64,000 bases of DNA, taken from assembly GCF_019929345.1 (NCBI RefSeq), contig NZ_JAHZPJ010000001.1:310001-374000 (forward strand), in the 5' to 3' direction. Both the position numbers and the translations under genes were made by a program. Below the pieces are notes generated by a model. The model was not told the DNA's origin. It saw nothing but the letters and a program-made list of their open reading frames with translations, and made no database searches. Of the stretch, positions 1 to 8,936 are shown in pieces (position 1 is the first letter of the stretch; each line of letters begins with the position of its first letter). Source of the DNA: Streptococcus oralis (lineage in GTDB: Bacteria; Bacillota; Bacilli; Lactobacillales; Streptococcaceae).

Positions 1-997
1 TACGGCCAATCTTTTCCAACTCGGCCATAAGATTGTCCTTGTTTTGCAGACGACCTGCTGTATCAATCATAAGGATATCAATTCCTTCTGCTACAGCACG
101 TTCCATCCCATCAAAGACCACACTTGCGGGATCAGCCTTTTCAGGCCCCGTCACCACAGGAACATCAACACGACGGCCCCATTCAGCTAGCTGGGCAACA
201 GCTCCAGCACGGAAGGTATCTGCCGCAACCAACATGACTTTCTTGCCAGCTTGTTTGTAGCGATGAGCTAGTTTCCCGATAGAAGTTGTCTTCCCAACAC
301 CATTAACACCAACAAAGAGCATGACTGTCAAACCATCTTGGAAATGGATTTGTTCATCATAGTTGCCATCCTTTTCGTAGAGCTCAACCAATTTCTCGAT
401 AATGACACGACGGAGTGCGTCTGGTTTCTTAGCGTTTTCGAGTTTAGCTTCATAGCGTAGTTCTTCTGTTAAGTTTGAAGCGACCTGCACACCGACATCA
501 CTCATGATGAGCAGTTCTTCCAATTCCTCGAAGAACTCTTCATCGACTGAACGGAAGTTGGCAAAGAAGGCATTCAAGCGAGCTCCGAATCCTGTACGAG
601 TTTTCTTGAGACTGCGGTCATATTTTTCCTGAACGTTTTCTTCAACCTGAGGAAGTTCTTCTATGACTTCAGACGCTAGTTCCTCTTCAGTTTCTTGGCT
701 TTCTTCTTCTAAAACTTCTTCAGTCTCTTGGCTTTGCTCTAGCTCATCAGATTCTAGCTCAAGCTCTTCCTGAGCAGTTCCCTCGACTGCTTCTGGTTCA
801 ATAACTTCTTCTGTTGAGATCTGAGGAAGTTCTTCTTGAGCTGGTGTTTCTTCCACTTTGTCCGTCGCTGTTTCTTCGACTGCCGCTTGACTTTCTTCAA
901 CCTCTTCTGACAAATCAAGATTTTCCAGTGCTTCTTTTACAACATCTTCGATTTTCGGCTCTTCTTTTTTTCCGAATAGACGGTCAAATAATCCCAT
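1..997 (-). CDS. ftsY: FtsY, signal recognition particle receptor (3' end beyond window)
   Basis: FtsY is the SRP receptor GTPase that docks ribosome-SRP complexes at the membrane for co-translational insertion. The start is ATG at 995-997 (MGLFDRLFGKKEE), preceded by an AGGAGAAT ribosome site. The first ~130 residues are a very acidic Glu-rich A domain, followed by the NG domain: GARLNAFFANFRSVDEEFFEELEE region, G1 loop GVNGVGKTTSIGKLA, then DTFRAGAVAQL and DTAGR. The C-terminal part lies off the left edge, so the gene is incomplete here but not broken. It sits 3 bases from the downstream end of two HAD phosphatase genes and probably shares their transcript. Confidence 0.95.
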   Translation of the reverse strand, partial: MGLFDRLFGKKEEPKIEDVVKEALENLDLSEEVEESQAAVEETATDKVEETPAQEELPQISTEEVIEPEAVEGTAQEELELESDELEQSQETEEVLEEESQETEEELASEVIEELPQVEENVQEKYDRSLKKTRTGFGARLNAFFANFRSVDEEFFEELEELLIMSDVGVQVASNLTEELRYEAKLENAKKPDALRRVIIEKLVELYEKDGNYDEQIHFQDGLTVMLFVGVNGVGKTTSIGKLAHRYKQAGKKVMLVAADTFRAGAVAQLAEWGRRVDVPVVTGPEKADPASVVFDGMERAVAEGIDILMIDTAGRLQNKDNLMAELEKIGR

Positions 998-1000
998 ATT

Positions 1001-1819
1001 CTAATTCTCCTTTAGCACGTATTCTTCGATAGCCCAGGCAACGGCTTCCTCGTCGTTGGTCATTGGGGTAATAACATTGGCAACTGCCTTAACTGCTGGA
1101 ACTGCATTTTGCATGGCAACTCCCAGACCTGCCCACTCAATCATGGAAAGGTCATTGGCCTCGTCCCCACAAGCCATCACTTGACTTTGATCGATTCCCA
1201 AGTGTTTAATTAATTTCGCTAAACCTGTTGCCTTGTGGACGTTTTTAGGGGACCATTCCAATAGCATTTCACGCGATTTGAAGATTTCATATTGATCAAA
1301 CAATTCTGGAGAAATCTGTTGAATCGCTGCATCCAAAGGTTCTTGGGCAAAAGCAGTCACACATTTATTATACGTCATCTGACTAGATAGATCCTCAAAA
1401 GCGACAGGTACGAAAGTCAGGGCTGGATTGAACTTAGCATAGATACTTTCTTGGTCAGACTGGATTTGATAGACGGTTCCTTCTGAAATGGCGTCTAACG
1501 GTAGTCCGAGTTTTTCAGTTTCCTCGTACAAGCGTGCCACATCGTCGATTGAAAAGACTGTTTTATCGAGAATCTCTCCCGTGTTTTTCTGCACCAGACC
1601 ACCATTAAAGGTGATCGTGTACTCATCCTCCTGACCGTCAGTCCCTAGCTCATGGAGAAAGAAATCCATAGCCTTTAGAGGACGTCCCGTTGTCAGTACG
1701 ACCTTGATGCCACGGTCACGCGCAGCCTTGAGGACCGCCTTGGTACGATCTGTTAGCTTTTTATCCGTTGTCAGCAAGGTTCCATCTAAATCGAGTGCAA
1801 TCAATTTAATATCTGTCAT
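1001..1819 (-). CDS. Cof-type HAD-IIB family sugar/nucleotide phosphatase
   Basis: 272 residues, the normal size for the Cof/YidA family of HAD phosphatases, cytosolic Mg-dependent enzymes that hydrolyse sugar phosphates and related small metabolites. The nucleophile motif DLDGTLL is at residues ~10-16, the second motif TTGRP near 42, and the Mg-binding motif GDEANDLSMIEWAG near 215. Its start ATG overlaps the stop of the upstream HAD gene (TAATG), and a GGAGGG site lies 9 bases before it, so the two are translationally coupled. It ends 3 bases before ftsY. The true substrate cannot be told from sequence. Confidence 0.9.
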   Translation of the reverse strand: MTDIKLIALDLDGTLLTTDKKLTDRTKAVLKAARDRGIKVVLTTGRPLKAMDFFLHELGTDGQEDEYTITFNGGLVQKNTGEILDKTVFSIDDVARLYEETEKLGLPLDAISEGTVYQIQSDQESIYAKFNPALTFVPVAFEDLSSQMTYNKCVTAFAQEPLDAAIQQISPELFDQYEIFKSREMLLEWSPKNVHKATGLAKLIKHLGIDQSQVMACGDEANDLSMIEWAGLGVAMQNAVPAVKAVANVITPMTNDEEAVAWAIEEYVLKEN

Positions 1820-2610
1820 TACAAGCCCTCCATATAAGCCATCACTGACTGGTCCTTATGGTGACCAATCACTGCTTCTGCTAATTCTAAAATCTCTGGT
1901 CGCGCATTTTCAGGAGCGATTGGATGCCCGACGACCTGCATCATATGAAGGTCATTGAGATTATCGCCAAAAGCCATAACCTGATCCATGGTCAGACCAA
2001 GTTTTTTTGCCAGCTCAACAATAGCCACACCCTTATCAACATAGTCCAAAACAATATCGATGGATTCAAAACCTGTTGTCATGGCTTTCACACCAGAAAC
2101 ATTTTCGTTAACCCAGGCCTCACCAGCTTCTATCGTATCTTCTGTAAAGTTAGTAGTGAATTTAAAAATCTCATCCGTGATATCTTCCAAACTCGCTACT
2201 TTTTGAATGTTTTCATTGTAGTGACGACTAAACATGAGATAGGTCTCATCCACTGTATCCAATACATAACAAGCTTTTTTCCCAGTCAGTAGCATTTTAC
2301 TTTCATCAAAATAAGGCGATTTCTTTAAAGCTTCAAAAGTACTCAAGTAAAAATCCCGAGACATAGTAGCCTCGTACATATCCTCTCCATGAAACTCAAC
2401 ATAGCTCCCATTTTCAGCTATAAAAATCACTTCATCACGTACATCCGCAAATAGCTTTTTCAGGGACAAGATACCGCGACCCGAAGCCACAGCAAAATAA
2501 ATCCCCTTTTCCTTGTAGGAAACAAGTAAGTTTTTGAGTCGTTCCATATCAAACCGACCCTCTCCATCTAGAAAGGTTCCATCCATATCAGTTGCTACAA
2601 GTTTAATCAT
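1819..2610 (-). CDS. Cof-type HAD-IIB family phosphatase (second copy)
   Basis: A second Cof-type HAD phosphatase, 263 residues from the chosen ATG at 2608-2610 (MIKLVATDMDGTFLDG). The open frame continues 51 codons upstream, but that extension has no ribosome site or family similarity, whereas AAGGAT precedes the chosen start. Visible motifs are DMDGTFLDG (residues 8-16), ASGRG, a Lys in the third motif, and GDNLNDLHMMQVVG near the C-terminus. It is probably a divergent paralogue of its downstream neighbour, with which it overlaps by one base, and the two and ftsY look like one operon. Substrate unknown. Confidence 0.88.
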   Translation of the reverse strand: MIKLVATDMDGTFLDGEGRFDMERLKNLLVSYKEKGIYFAVASGRGILSLKKLFADVRDEVIFIAENGSYVEFHGEDMYEATMSRDFYLSTFEALKKSPYFDESKMLLTGKKACYVLDTVDETYLMFSRHYNENIQKVASLEDITDEIFKFTTNFTEDTIEAGEAWVNENVSGVKAMTTGFESIDIVLDYVDKGVAIVELAKKLGLTMDQVMAFGDNLNDLHMMQVVGHPIAPENARPEILELAEAVIGHHKDQSVMAYMEGL

Positions 2611-2647
2611 AAAATCCTTCGTACTCCAATTGATAAATCTATCCTCT

Positions 2648-2653
2648 ATTATA
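2648..2653 (-). promoter_or_regulatory. Extended -10 promoter for the HAD-HAD-ftsY genes
   Basis: On the minus strand the sequence TGGTATAAT lies 38 bases before the HAD start at 2610. The perfect TATAAT with an upstream TG dinucleotide fits an extended -10 promoter; no good -35 is seen. Inferred from motif and position only. Confidence 0.5.
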
Positions 2654-2936
2654 CCATAGATAAACTGAAAAAGGACTAGTACAGTAGGATTTGCTATTGG
2701 ATAGTAGGTCTTTTCGATAAATGAAATAGAAAGTAATGTTTTTAATTTAACCCAATAGACCAATAAATATTCGTAACACTATCATGAAATAACAAAAAAC
2801 TGATCAGCCATCTAACTTAAACTCTATACTATCGTAGTTGAAACACAGAAAAACTCTCCTACTAAGAGAATTTTTCTTGATAATTCTTACAAAACAAAAA
2901 AGATAAACGGACAATATTTTATAGGTAATCTAGAAC

Positions 2937-3640
2937 TTGAAAAGTCTCTATAATATTTGCAGTAGGCAAATTTCCTATGGAACCTATTTTGTTGTAGAAA
3001 AGGAAATTATTGCTAAAACGGACTACGACGCCCCGTCTTGTCCTGATTGCGGAAATCAAATGAAGAAATATGACTTCCAAAAACCTTCCAAAATTCCTTA
3101 CTTTGAAACAACTGGTATACCTACCAGAATTCTTCTGGAAAAGCGTCGTTTCAAGTACTATCATTGTTCGAAAATGATGGTCGCTGAAACTTCTCTCGTC
3201 AAGAAAAATCACCAAATTCCTCGTATTATCAACCAAAAGATTGCTCAGAAGTTGATTGAAAAAACTTCTATGACCGATATTTCTCATCAGCTGGCCATTT
3301 CAACTTCAACTTTTATCCGAAAGCTCAATGACTTTCACTTTAAACATGATTTTTCTCGCCTTCCAGAGATTATATATTCGGACTCATTAAGGACAATCTA
3401 AAGCAGATTCATCCTCTTTTTCAGACTGTCTTTAAAACCTTTCTTAAGGATAAAGACAAGATTATCAACGCCCTTCAATTACCCTATTCCAACGCAAAAT
3501 TGGAAGCTACTAATAATTTCATCAAACTTATCAAACAAGATGTCTTTGGTTTTCGGAATTTTGAAAATTTCAAAAACCGTATTTTCATCGCTTTGAACAT
3601 CAAAAAAGAAAGGACGAATTTCGTCCTTTCTAGATCTTAG
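2937..3640 (+). pseudogene. ISL3-family (IS1167-like) transposase, internally deleted
   Basis: The first ~145 codons (from ~2937) give the N-terminal part of an ISL3-type transposase: a zinc-finger-like CPDCGNQMKKYD motif, then KIPYFETTGIPTRILLEKRR and a helix-turn-helix-like TDISHQLAISTSTFIRKLN. At about 3377 the frame changes abruptly into the C-terminal end (FGLIKDNLKQIHPLFQ ... LPYSNAKLEATNNFIKL ... FGFRNFENFKNR) and stops at 3640. The middle of the protein, including most of the catalytic core (about 200 residues by memory of the family), is missing, so this is a dead remnant. The sequence after it (3641-3700) resembles the terminal region of such elements. A perfect 12-base inverted repeat covers the last codons (about 3606-3633). 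Confidence 0.85.
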
Positions 3641-3711
3641 CTGACTTCAACTCACTACAGTTGACAAAGAGCTGATTTTTCTGTCTAACTTTTTGGGAGT
3701 CAGTACAATTT

Positions 3712-4572
3712 TTAATACGTTCCTTCTTCACCTTGACTGGTCAAGATAACAGGTCCATCTTTGGTAATAACGAACTGGTGTTCATATTGACAAGATAGGC
3801 CGCCATCTATAGTCTTATGAGCCCAGCCAGTCTTCATATCTGTATCAATTTCCCAGTCACCAGTATTGATCATGGGTTCAATGGTTAGTACCATTCCTTC
3901 ACGGAGACGGAGTCCACGACCTGCAATACCGTAGTTAGGAACCATTGGCTCTTCGTGCATAGTTGGACCGACACCGTGACCAACCAAATCACGTACGACA
4001 CCGTAACCGCGACTTTCGGCATATTCCTGAATGGCTGCACCGATATCACCGATACGATTGCCGACAACAGCTTGCTCAATCCCTATATACATAGCTTCCT
4101 TGGTTACGTCCATCAGGTTTTTCACTTCTTCAGATGGTGTACCAACCGCATAAGCCCAACATGAATCTGCTAGACCGCCAGTATAGTTTTGGGTGTATTT
4201 TTTCATTTGTTCAACATTGTTGAAGTTGAGTTTAGAGACATTGAGGTCTGATTTGGCAATAGGGCCTCCCAAAACCATATCAACCTTGAGCAAATCTCCA
4301 TCTTTCAAGATGTAATGACGTGGAAAAGCATGAGCAACTTCGTCATTGAGAGAGCAACAAGTGGCATAGGGATAATCCATGACTGCGCCATCCACGCCAA
4401 TCTGTAGAGGAAGGAAATTTTCCTCTTTACAACGTCGACGAACGTACTCTTCAACTTCCCACATATCCACGCCTGGCTTAATCAAATCACGTAAGCCGAT
4501 ATGGATACTTGCTAGGAAATCACCAGCCTTGTCCATGGCTTCGATTTCACGTGCTGATTTTAAAGTTATCAT
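3712..4572 (-). CDS. map: Type I methionine aminopeptidase
   Basis: Map removes the initiator methionine from nascent proteins; it is a cytosolic metalloenzyme of the pita-bread fold. The 286-residue length fits the streptococcal enzyme. Metal-ligand and signature regions are visible: KVDMVLGGPIAKSDLN, VRDLVGHGVGPTMHEEP, LTIEPMIN and CQYEHQFVIT. The start ATG at 4570-4572 has an AGGAGA site 6 bases upstream. Compared with the shortest bacterial forms it has an insert after the first metal ligand, as streptococcal Map does. The next gene upstream, spxR, ends 15 bases away, so they are probably co-transcribed. Confidence 0.93.
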   Translation of the reverse strand: MITLKSAREIEAMDKAGDFLASIHIGLRDLIKPGVDMWEVEEYVRRRCKEENFLPLQIGVDGAVMDYPYATCCSLNDEVAHAFPRHYILKDGDLLKVDMVLGGPIAKSDLNVSKLNFNNVEQMKKYTQNYTGGLADSCWAYAVGTPSEEVKNLMDVTKEAMYIGIEQAVVGNRIGDIGAAIQEYAESRGYGVVRDLVGHGVGPTMHEEPMVPNYGIAGRGLRLREGMVLTIEPMINTGDWEIDTDMKTGWAHKTIDGGLSCQYEHQFVITKDGPVILTSQGEEGTY

Positions 4573-4587
4573 TTTTTCTCCTAGATT

Positions 4588-5865
4588 CTAATTGATTTTA
4601 ACTGTAACGTTTGCTTTTGATACAATCTGATGACCATGATAAATATCATAATCAATAATAGCCGAACGTCTCGTGTGGTGAATAATACGTGCCTGAATCC
4701 GCAAAGTATCATCTATCTGAACAGCTTGTAAGAAGTAAATTAGCATCTGCTCAATGATTAAATTGCGTCTGCTATTTGCCACCAAATCCTGTGTCATGTG
4801 GGTTAAAATTTCAGCAAGAACACCATTTGCCAAAACTCCGTTTTTCTCAAGCATAAAGGGCTCAACTGTAATCACAACTTCGTCGTGATGATAAGACAAC
4901 TTTTGCCCGATTTGCTCTGAAAAAGTCGGCAAAGCCGAAACCTGAGAGCGACTCATCTTATCCATGACATCTCGTCTTGTAATCACCCCGAGCAAAGTTT
5001 GATTGCTTCTCACTACCGGAACCATCTCAAAGTCTTCTGCTATCATCCGTTGACTGACATTGGCAATATTGGTCGCTAATCCTGTCACGAAAATGCTGCG
5101 CGTCATCACCTTATCAATCGTCGTGCTAGGGGATTTGTCCCCCGCATCACGCATGGTAACAACCCCCACAACCACTTGGTGCTGATTAATGACTGGGAAA
5201 CGACTACTTCTGTTCTTACGGACCAAGTCTAGATAGTCTTTTACTGTATCCGTTTCTCTCAAAAAACCATACTCATGACTAGGACGATAGAGCTTTTCAA
5301 CTGTTAAAATATCTGTCTTAATCTGCACATTTGACAAGGCTCTGTTGATCATGGTCGCAACTGTAAAGGTATCATGCTTGCTTCGTAAAACAGGAATTCC
5401 TTTCTGATTAGCAAGTTTCAGTACATCCTCGTGCACATGAAATCCACCGGTTACGAGGACCGCATTTTCATTTTCCAAAGCCAGAAGTTGAATACGAGTA
5501 CGGTCTCCGACGATTAATAAACCACCATCATTCAGATAGGACAAGATATTCTGCTCTGTCATAGCCCCAATGGAGAATTTGCTAAACTCTCTCTCAAGCC
5601 CTTCCTGACCAGCTAAAACTTCAGAGGAGGTGACTTCAGCAATTTCAGCATAGGTTAGTCTCTCAATAGCCACTTTCTGAGATTTAACACGAATGGTTCC
5701 ACTACGAGGACGGGTTTCTACAATTCCACGATTTTCAGCTTCTTTGATAGCTCGGTAGGCTGTTCCATCACTAACACCTAGGTGATTGGAAATGCTACGA
5801 ACGCTGACACGTTTTCCTATTGGCAACTCTTCCAGATAACTTAAGATTTCCTGGTGTTTACTCAT
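4588..5865 (-). CDS. spxR: SpxR-like CBS-HotDog transcriptional regulator
   Basis: 425 residues with a recognisable four-part layout: an N-terminal winged helix-turn-helix (residues ~1-60, HLGVSDGTAYRAIKEAENRG), a DRTGG domain (~65-190, containing VGDRTRIQLLALENENAVLVTGG), a CBS pair (~195-310, with SSRFPVINQHQVVVGVVTMRD and EMVPVVRSNQTLLGVITRRDV) and a C-terminal HotDog domain (~320-425). In pneumococcus the protein with this layout, SpxR, regulates the pyruvate oxidase gene spxB, probably sensing adenylate or acyl-CoA type ligands. The role here is by homology. Start ATG at 5863-5865 has AAAGGAGAA ahead of it. It overlaps the upstream acetyltransferase gene by 8 bases. Confidence 0.82.
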   Translation of the reverse strand: MSKHQEILSYLEELPIGKRVSVRSISNHLGVSDGTAYRAIKEAENRGIVETRPRSGTIRVKSQKVAIERLTYAEIAEVTSSEVLAGQEGLEREFSKFSIGAMTEQNILSYLNDGGLLIVGDRTRIQLLALENENAVLVTGGFHVHEDVLKLANQKGIPVLRSKHDTFTVATMINRALSNVQIKTDILTVEKLYRPSHEYGFLRETDTVKDYLDLVRKNRSSRFPVINQHQVVVGVVTMRDAGDKSPSTTIDKVMTRSIFVTGLATNIANVSQRMIAEDFEMVPVVRSNQTLLGVITRRDVMDKMSRSQVSALPTFSEQIGQKLSYHHDEVVITVEPFMLEKNGVLANGVLAEILTHMTQDLVANSRRNLIIEQMLIYFLQAVQIDDTLRIQARIIHHTRRSAIIDYDIYHGHQIVSKANVTVKIN

Positions 5866-6409
5866 TGAATTCTCCTTTTATGTATCGAAATTCAAGATAG
5901 TCCCTCATTTTTCGTGTATAGCGATCGCTCCCCTTAAACTGTCGTACGAGGCTAAAGCCCGATTTTAAGGCTACTTTTTGACTAGCTTGATTCTCCAGAT
6001 GGGTGATGATGGATAATTGTTTTAAACCAAATTCTTCAAAAGAAAGTTGACAAAGCCTGGTAACAGCCTCTGTCATAAAACCTTGTGACCAAGAATCCTT
6101 CCTTAAGAAATATCCAATTTCTGCTTCTTTTTTGATTTCATCAATCTTTTCAAATTTAATGGAGCCAATCATTTCCTGATTGTCTTGCTTACAGATTGCC
6201 CAAACACCTAGAGGATTCTTCATAAAATAGTTAGCAAGTGCGTACTGACTTTCTTCCAAACTTGCTTGACTGGGAAAAATAAACTGCAGATTCTCAGGGT
6301 TTGAAGCAATATCGTAAAACGCTTGACTGTCACTAAAAAAGAAAGGACGCAAATACAAGCGCTCCGTTTCAAAGAAAGAAAACATTGCTAATTTGGTCCA
6401 AATATTCAT
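5858..6409 (-). CDS. GNAT family N-acetyltransferase (RimJ/RimL-like)
   Basis: 183 residues of the GNAT fold: ETERLYLRPFFFSD at the N-terminus, an acetyl-CoA binding segment EIGYFLRKDSWSQGFMTEAV and a C-terminal NQASQKVALKSGFSLVRQ. Such enzymes acetylate protein N-termini or small amines; the target is unknown. ATG at 6407-6409 is chosen because GAGGTGA lies just ahead; the longer frame would start with a GTG inside that ribosome site. It overlaps spxR by 8 bases and starts 15 bases after murA, so murA-GNAT-spxR-map form one minus-strand operon. Confidence 0.85.
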   Translation of the reverse strand: MNIWTKLAMFSFFETERLYLRPFFFSDSQAFYDIASNPENLQFIFPSQASLEESQYALANYFMKNPLGVWAICKQDNQEMIGSIKFEKIDEIKKEAEIGYFLRKDSWSQGFMTEAVTRLCQLSFEEFGLKQLSIITHLENQASQKVALKSGFSLVRQFKGSDRYTRKMRDYLEFRYIKGEFNE

Positions 6410-6424
6410 AATCACCTCAACGGT

Positions 6425-7684
6425 TTAGTCTTCGACGAGTGTAATATCCGCTCCAAGACTACGTAATTTTTCAATAATATCTGAGTAGCCACGAAGGATA
6501 AACTCAATATTTGTAATTTCAGTCTGGCCTTGAGCCATCAAACCAGCGATGACAAGTGCAGCACCAGCACGAAGATCTGTAGCTTTCACCTTGGCACCAT
6601 GTAGAGTTCGCCCACCAGTGTAGAAAATATGGTCATTTGTAGTCGTAATATCCGCATCCATTTTTGCTAACTCAAAAACATGATTGACACGTTTTTCGTA
6701 AATGGTATCAATAATGGTACCACGACCTTGGGCAGTTAGTAAAAGTGGTGTGATTGGTTGTTGCAAATCGGTTGCAAACCCTGGATAGGGAGCTGTTTTG
6801 ATATTAATAGCCTTCAAATCAGACTGTTCTTCAACGAAGATACTATCCTCAGAGACTGTCATGCGAACGCCCATTTCTTCTAGTTTAGCGATAAAGCCTT
6901 CTAAGTGTTCATAGAGAACGTTGTTAATACGAATTCCTTTACCAACCGCTGCAGCAAGTGAAATATAGGTTCCAGCTTCGATACGGTCTGGAATAACTTG
7001 ATGACGTGTTCCATGAAGTTTCTCAACACCATCAATAATGATAATATCAGTCCCCGCGCCACGAATGTGGGCTCCCATGTTGTTCAAAAGGGTAGCAACA
7101 TCGATAATTTCCGGTTCACGAGCCGCATTTTCAATGACAGTACGTCCCTTAGCTTTTACTGCAGCAATCATGGTGTTAATCGTTGCACCAACGCTGACGG
7201 TATCCATGTAAATACTTGCGCCATGAAGCCCCGTACCTTGGGCAGATAAATTCATATTATCTCCCTCATAGCTGACCTTAGCACCCATGGCTTCAAAAGC
7301 TTTTAAGTGAAGGTCAATCGGACGAGGTCCCAAATCACATCCACCAGGAAGTCCAACTGTAGCTTCACCAAAGCGACCTAACAGACTTCCATAGAAATAA
7401 TAAGATGCACGAAGGCTATTGATCTTGCCATAAGGCATAGGAATATTTTGAACGCCTCTAGGATCAATCTCCAAAACATCATCGTAGCGTTTTACTTTCG
7501 CTCCCATGATTTCCATAATTTCGACAAGACTAGCAACGTCTGAAATATCTGGGACACAATCCAAGGTGACGATATCATCTGCCAGTATAATAGCAGGAAT
7601 TAATGCTACAACACTATTTTTAGCACCACTAATGGTGATCTCACCTTGCAATGGAAGTCCACCATTTATGACAATTTTTCTCAT
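6425..7684 (-). CDS. murA: UDP-N-acetylglucosamine 1-carboxyvinyltransferase (MurZ-type MurA)
   Basis: This enzyme transfers enolpyruvate from PEP to UDP-GlcNAc, the first committed step of peptidoglycan synthesis, and is the fosfomycin target. 419 residues from ATG 7682-7684, which has a GAAAGAG site; a TTG five codons earlier is less likely. The catalytic loop [12 protein letters not shown] places the nucleophilic Cys at residue 116, so fosfomycin sensitivity at that residue is expected. [10 protein letters not shown] near the N-terminus and [17 protein letters not shown] near the C-terminus are family signatures. Streptococci have two paralogues; this resembles the MurZ form. It heads the murA-GNAT-spxR-map gene set. 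Confidence 0.95.
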   Translation of the reverse strand: MRKIVINGGLPLQGEITISGAKNSVVALIPAIILADDIVTLDCVPDISDVASLVEIMEIMGAKVKRYDDVLEIDPRGVQNIPMPYGKINSLRASYYFYGSLLGRFGEATVGLPGGCDLGPRPIDLHLKAFEAMGAKVSYEGDNMNLSAQGTGLHGASIYMDTVSVGATINTMIAAVKAKGRTVIENAAREPEIIDVATLLNNMGAHIRGAGTDIIIIDGVEKLHGTRHQVIPDRIEAGTYISLAAAVGKGIRINNVLYEHLEGFIAKLEEMGVRMTVSEDSIFVEEQSDLKAINIKTAPYPGFATDLQQPITPLLLTAQGRGTIIDTIYEKRVNHVFELAKMDADITTTNDHIFYTGGRTLHGAKVKATDLRAGAALVIAGLMAQGQTEITNIEFILRGYSDIIEKLRSLGADITLVED

Positions 7685-7726
7685 GTTATACTCTTTCAAA
7701 ATTTACTAAAAAGGTCTTTACATTCT

Positions 7727-7732
7727 ATTATA
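7727..7732 (-). promoter_or_regulatory. Extended -10 promoter for murA
   Basis: Minus-strand TGGTATAAT lies 43 bases upstream of the murA ATG. It is identical over nine bases to the predicted element ahead of the HAD genes. No convincing -35 hexamer. Inferred. Confidence 0.5.
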
Positions 7733-8046
7733 CCATAGTTCTCTTATTTTTCCCATTCCTGTTCATTAAAATTAGTCTTCATTTTATCTTCTATAGTCCA
7801 TTCTGCAATAACCACTTCTCAAACGAATAGTGATATTACATGTCAAACACCTTTCTTTTATTGTATCATTACATCACATTTCTGTTATTAATTCACTTCC
7901 ATTTGACAAAAAATCTTCTCGCTCTATTTAAAATGAAGGTCTATCCTTAAGTCAGTTGGAAGATTCAATTTTAAAGGCTGAGTATCTAACCTCATCATAA
8001 AATTTTCACAGATTCTTAAAACTTAATTTTTTTTTAATCTAATAAG
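7733..8046. other. Intergenic region without recognised gene
   Basis: About 310 bases, AT-rich, between the murA promoter and the end of the YihY-type gene. I see no open frame with a ribosome site, no strong hairpin and no recognisable insertion-sequence end. Confidence 0.5.
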
Positions 8047-8907
8047 TTAATCTATTCTAAAGCTCGGATCTCTTAAGCTCTGCACACTGGCATTGATAAT
8101 TGCTCCGATAATCAAAATCTTTGCAATAAGAATAAACCAGAACATCATGACTACCACGATGATGGAACTGAAAAAACGGACATCCACTAGGTGATTGACA
8201 TAGTTGTTAAAATAAACAGAAAAGATATTCAATAAAAAGATAAGAGTCAGCAAGACAAAGACACTTCCTGGTAAAACATAGCGAATTCGTGGTGCTTTTA
8301 CTTTTGGAAGGAAATAGTAAATCATGACTAGAATGGCAAAGATCAAGGCATAGACAAGAGGGCCTGTAAAGTCTTGCAGGTAAGAGAACAGCGGACTGTC
8401 TGATTGCCAGTAGGTTTTGAGGAGGTTGAGCAACATACGACCAAACATACTCAAAAACAAGGCCAAGGCAAAAAGAATCTGCAAGCCGAGGCTAACAAGC
8501 AAACTCATCAACTGATGGGAGATAATTCCTCGACTTTTGGTCACCCCATAGGCTTTATTAAAGGCTTTTTGAAGGAAATCCATTGATTTCGAAAAGGTCC
8601 AGAGGGCAGATAAAACAGCAAAACTCAGCAAACCAGTCGATGGTTGAGTCAGAACTTCTCGGACAATCTTGGCGACCACATCATACACTGTATCAGGTAA
8701 AAATTCCTTGATTGTCAGTAAGAAATTTGAGACCGGAATCTGAAAATAAGGCAAAATATTGACCATTATCATTAGCAAAGGAAAGATTGAAATCAACCAA
8801 TAGTAGGCAACCGCAACACTGGTCAACTCGCTATCAGATGCTTGATAATAATGCAAAAAAGCTTTCAATAAGGGCCTGTCCATCAGCTCTTTCCACCACT
8901 TTTTCAT
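8047..8907 (-). CDS. YihY/BrkB family inner membrane protein
   Basis: 286 residues with about six hydrophobic segments and the YihY/BrkB pattern: an N-terminal amphipathic FLHYYQASDSELTSVAVAYYWLISIFPLL, a central SRGIISHQLMSLLVSLGLQ and a late PRIRYVLPGSVFVLL. Annotation as ribonuclease BN is historical and wrong; the function of the family is not settled. The start has GGAGGA 8 bases upstream. It follows the antiporter gene by 29 bases, so the pair is probably co-transcribed. Confidence 0.87.
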   Translation of the reverse strand: MKKWWKELMDRPLLKAFLHYYQASDSELTSVAVAYYWLISIFPLLMIMVNILPYFQIPVSNFLLTIKEFLPDTVYDVVAKIVREVLTQPSTGLLSFAVLSALWTFSKSMDFLQKAFNKAYGVTKSRGIISHQLMSLLVSLGLQILFALALFLSMFGRMLLNLLKTYWQSDSPLFSYLQDFTGPLVYALIFAILVMIYYFLPKVKAPRIRYVLPGSVFVLLTLIFLLNIFSVYFNNYVNHLVDVRFFSSIIVVVMMFWFILIAKILIIGAIINASVQSLRDPSFRID

Positions 8908-8936
8908 GTTCCATCCTCCGTCATTTTCTTCATCAT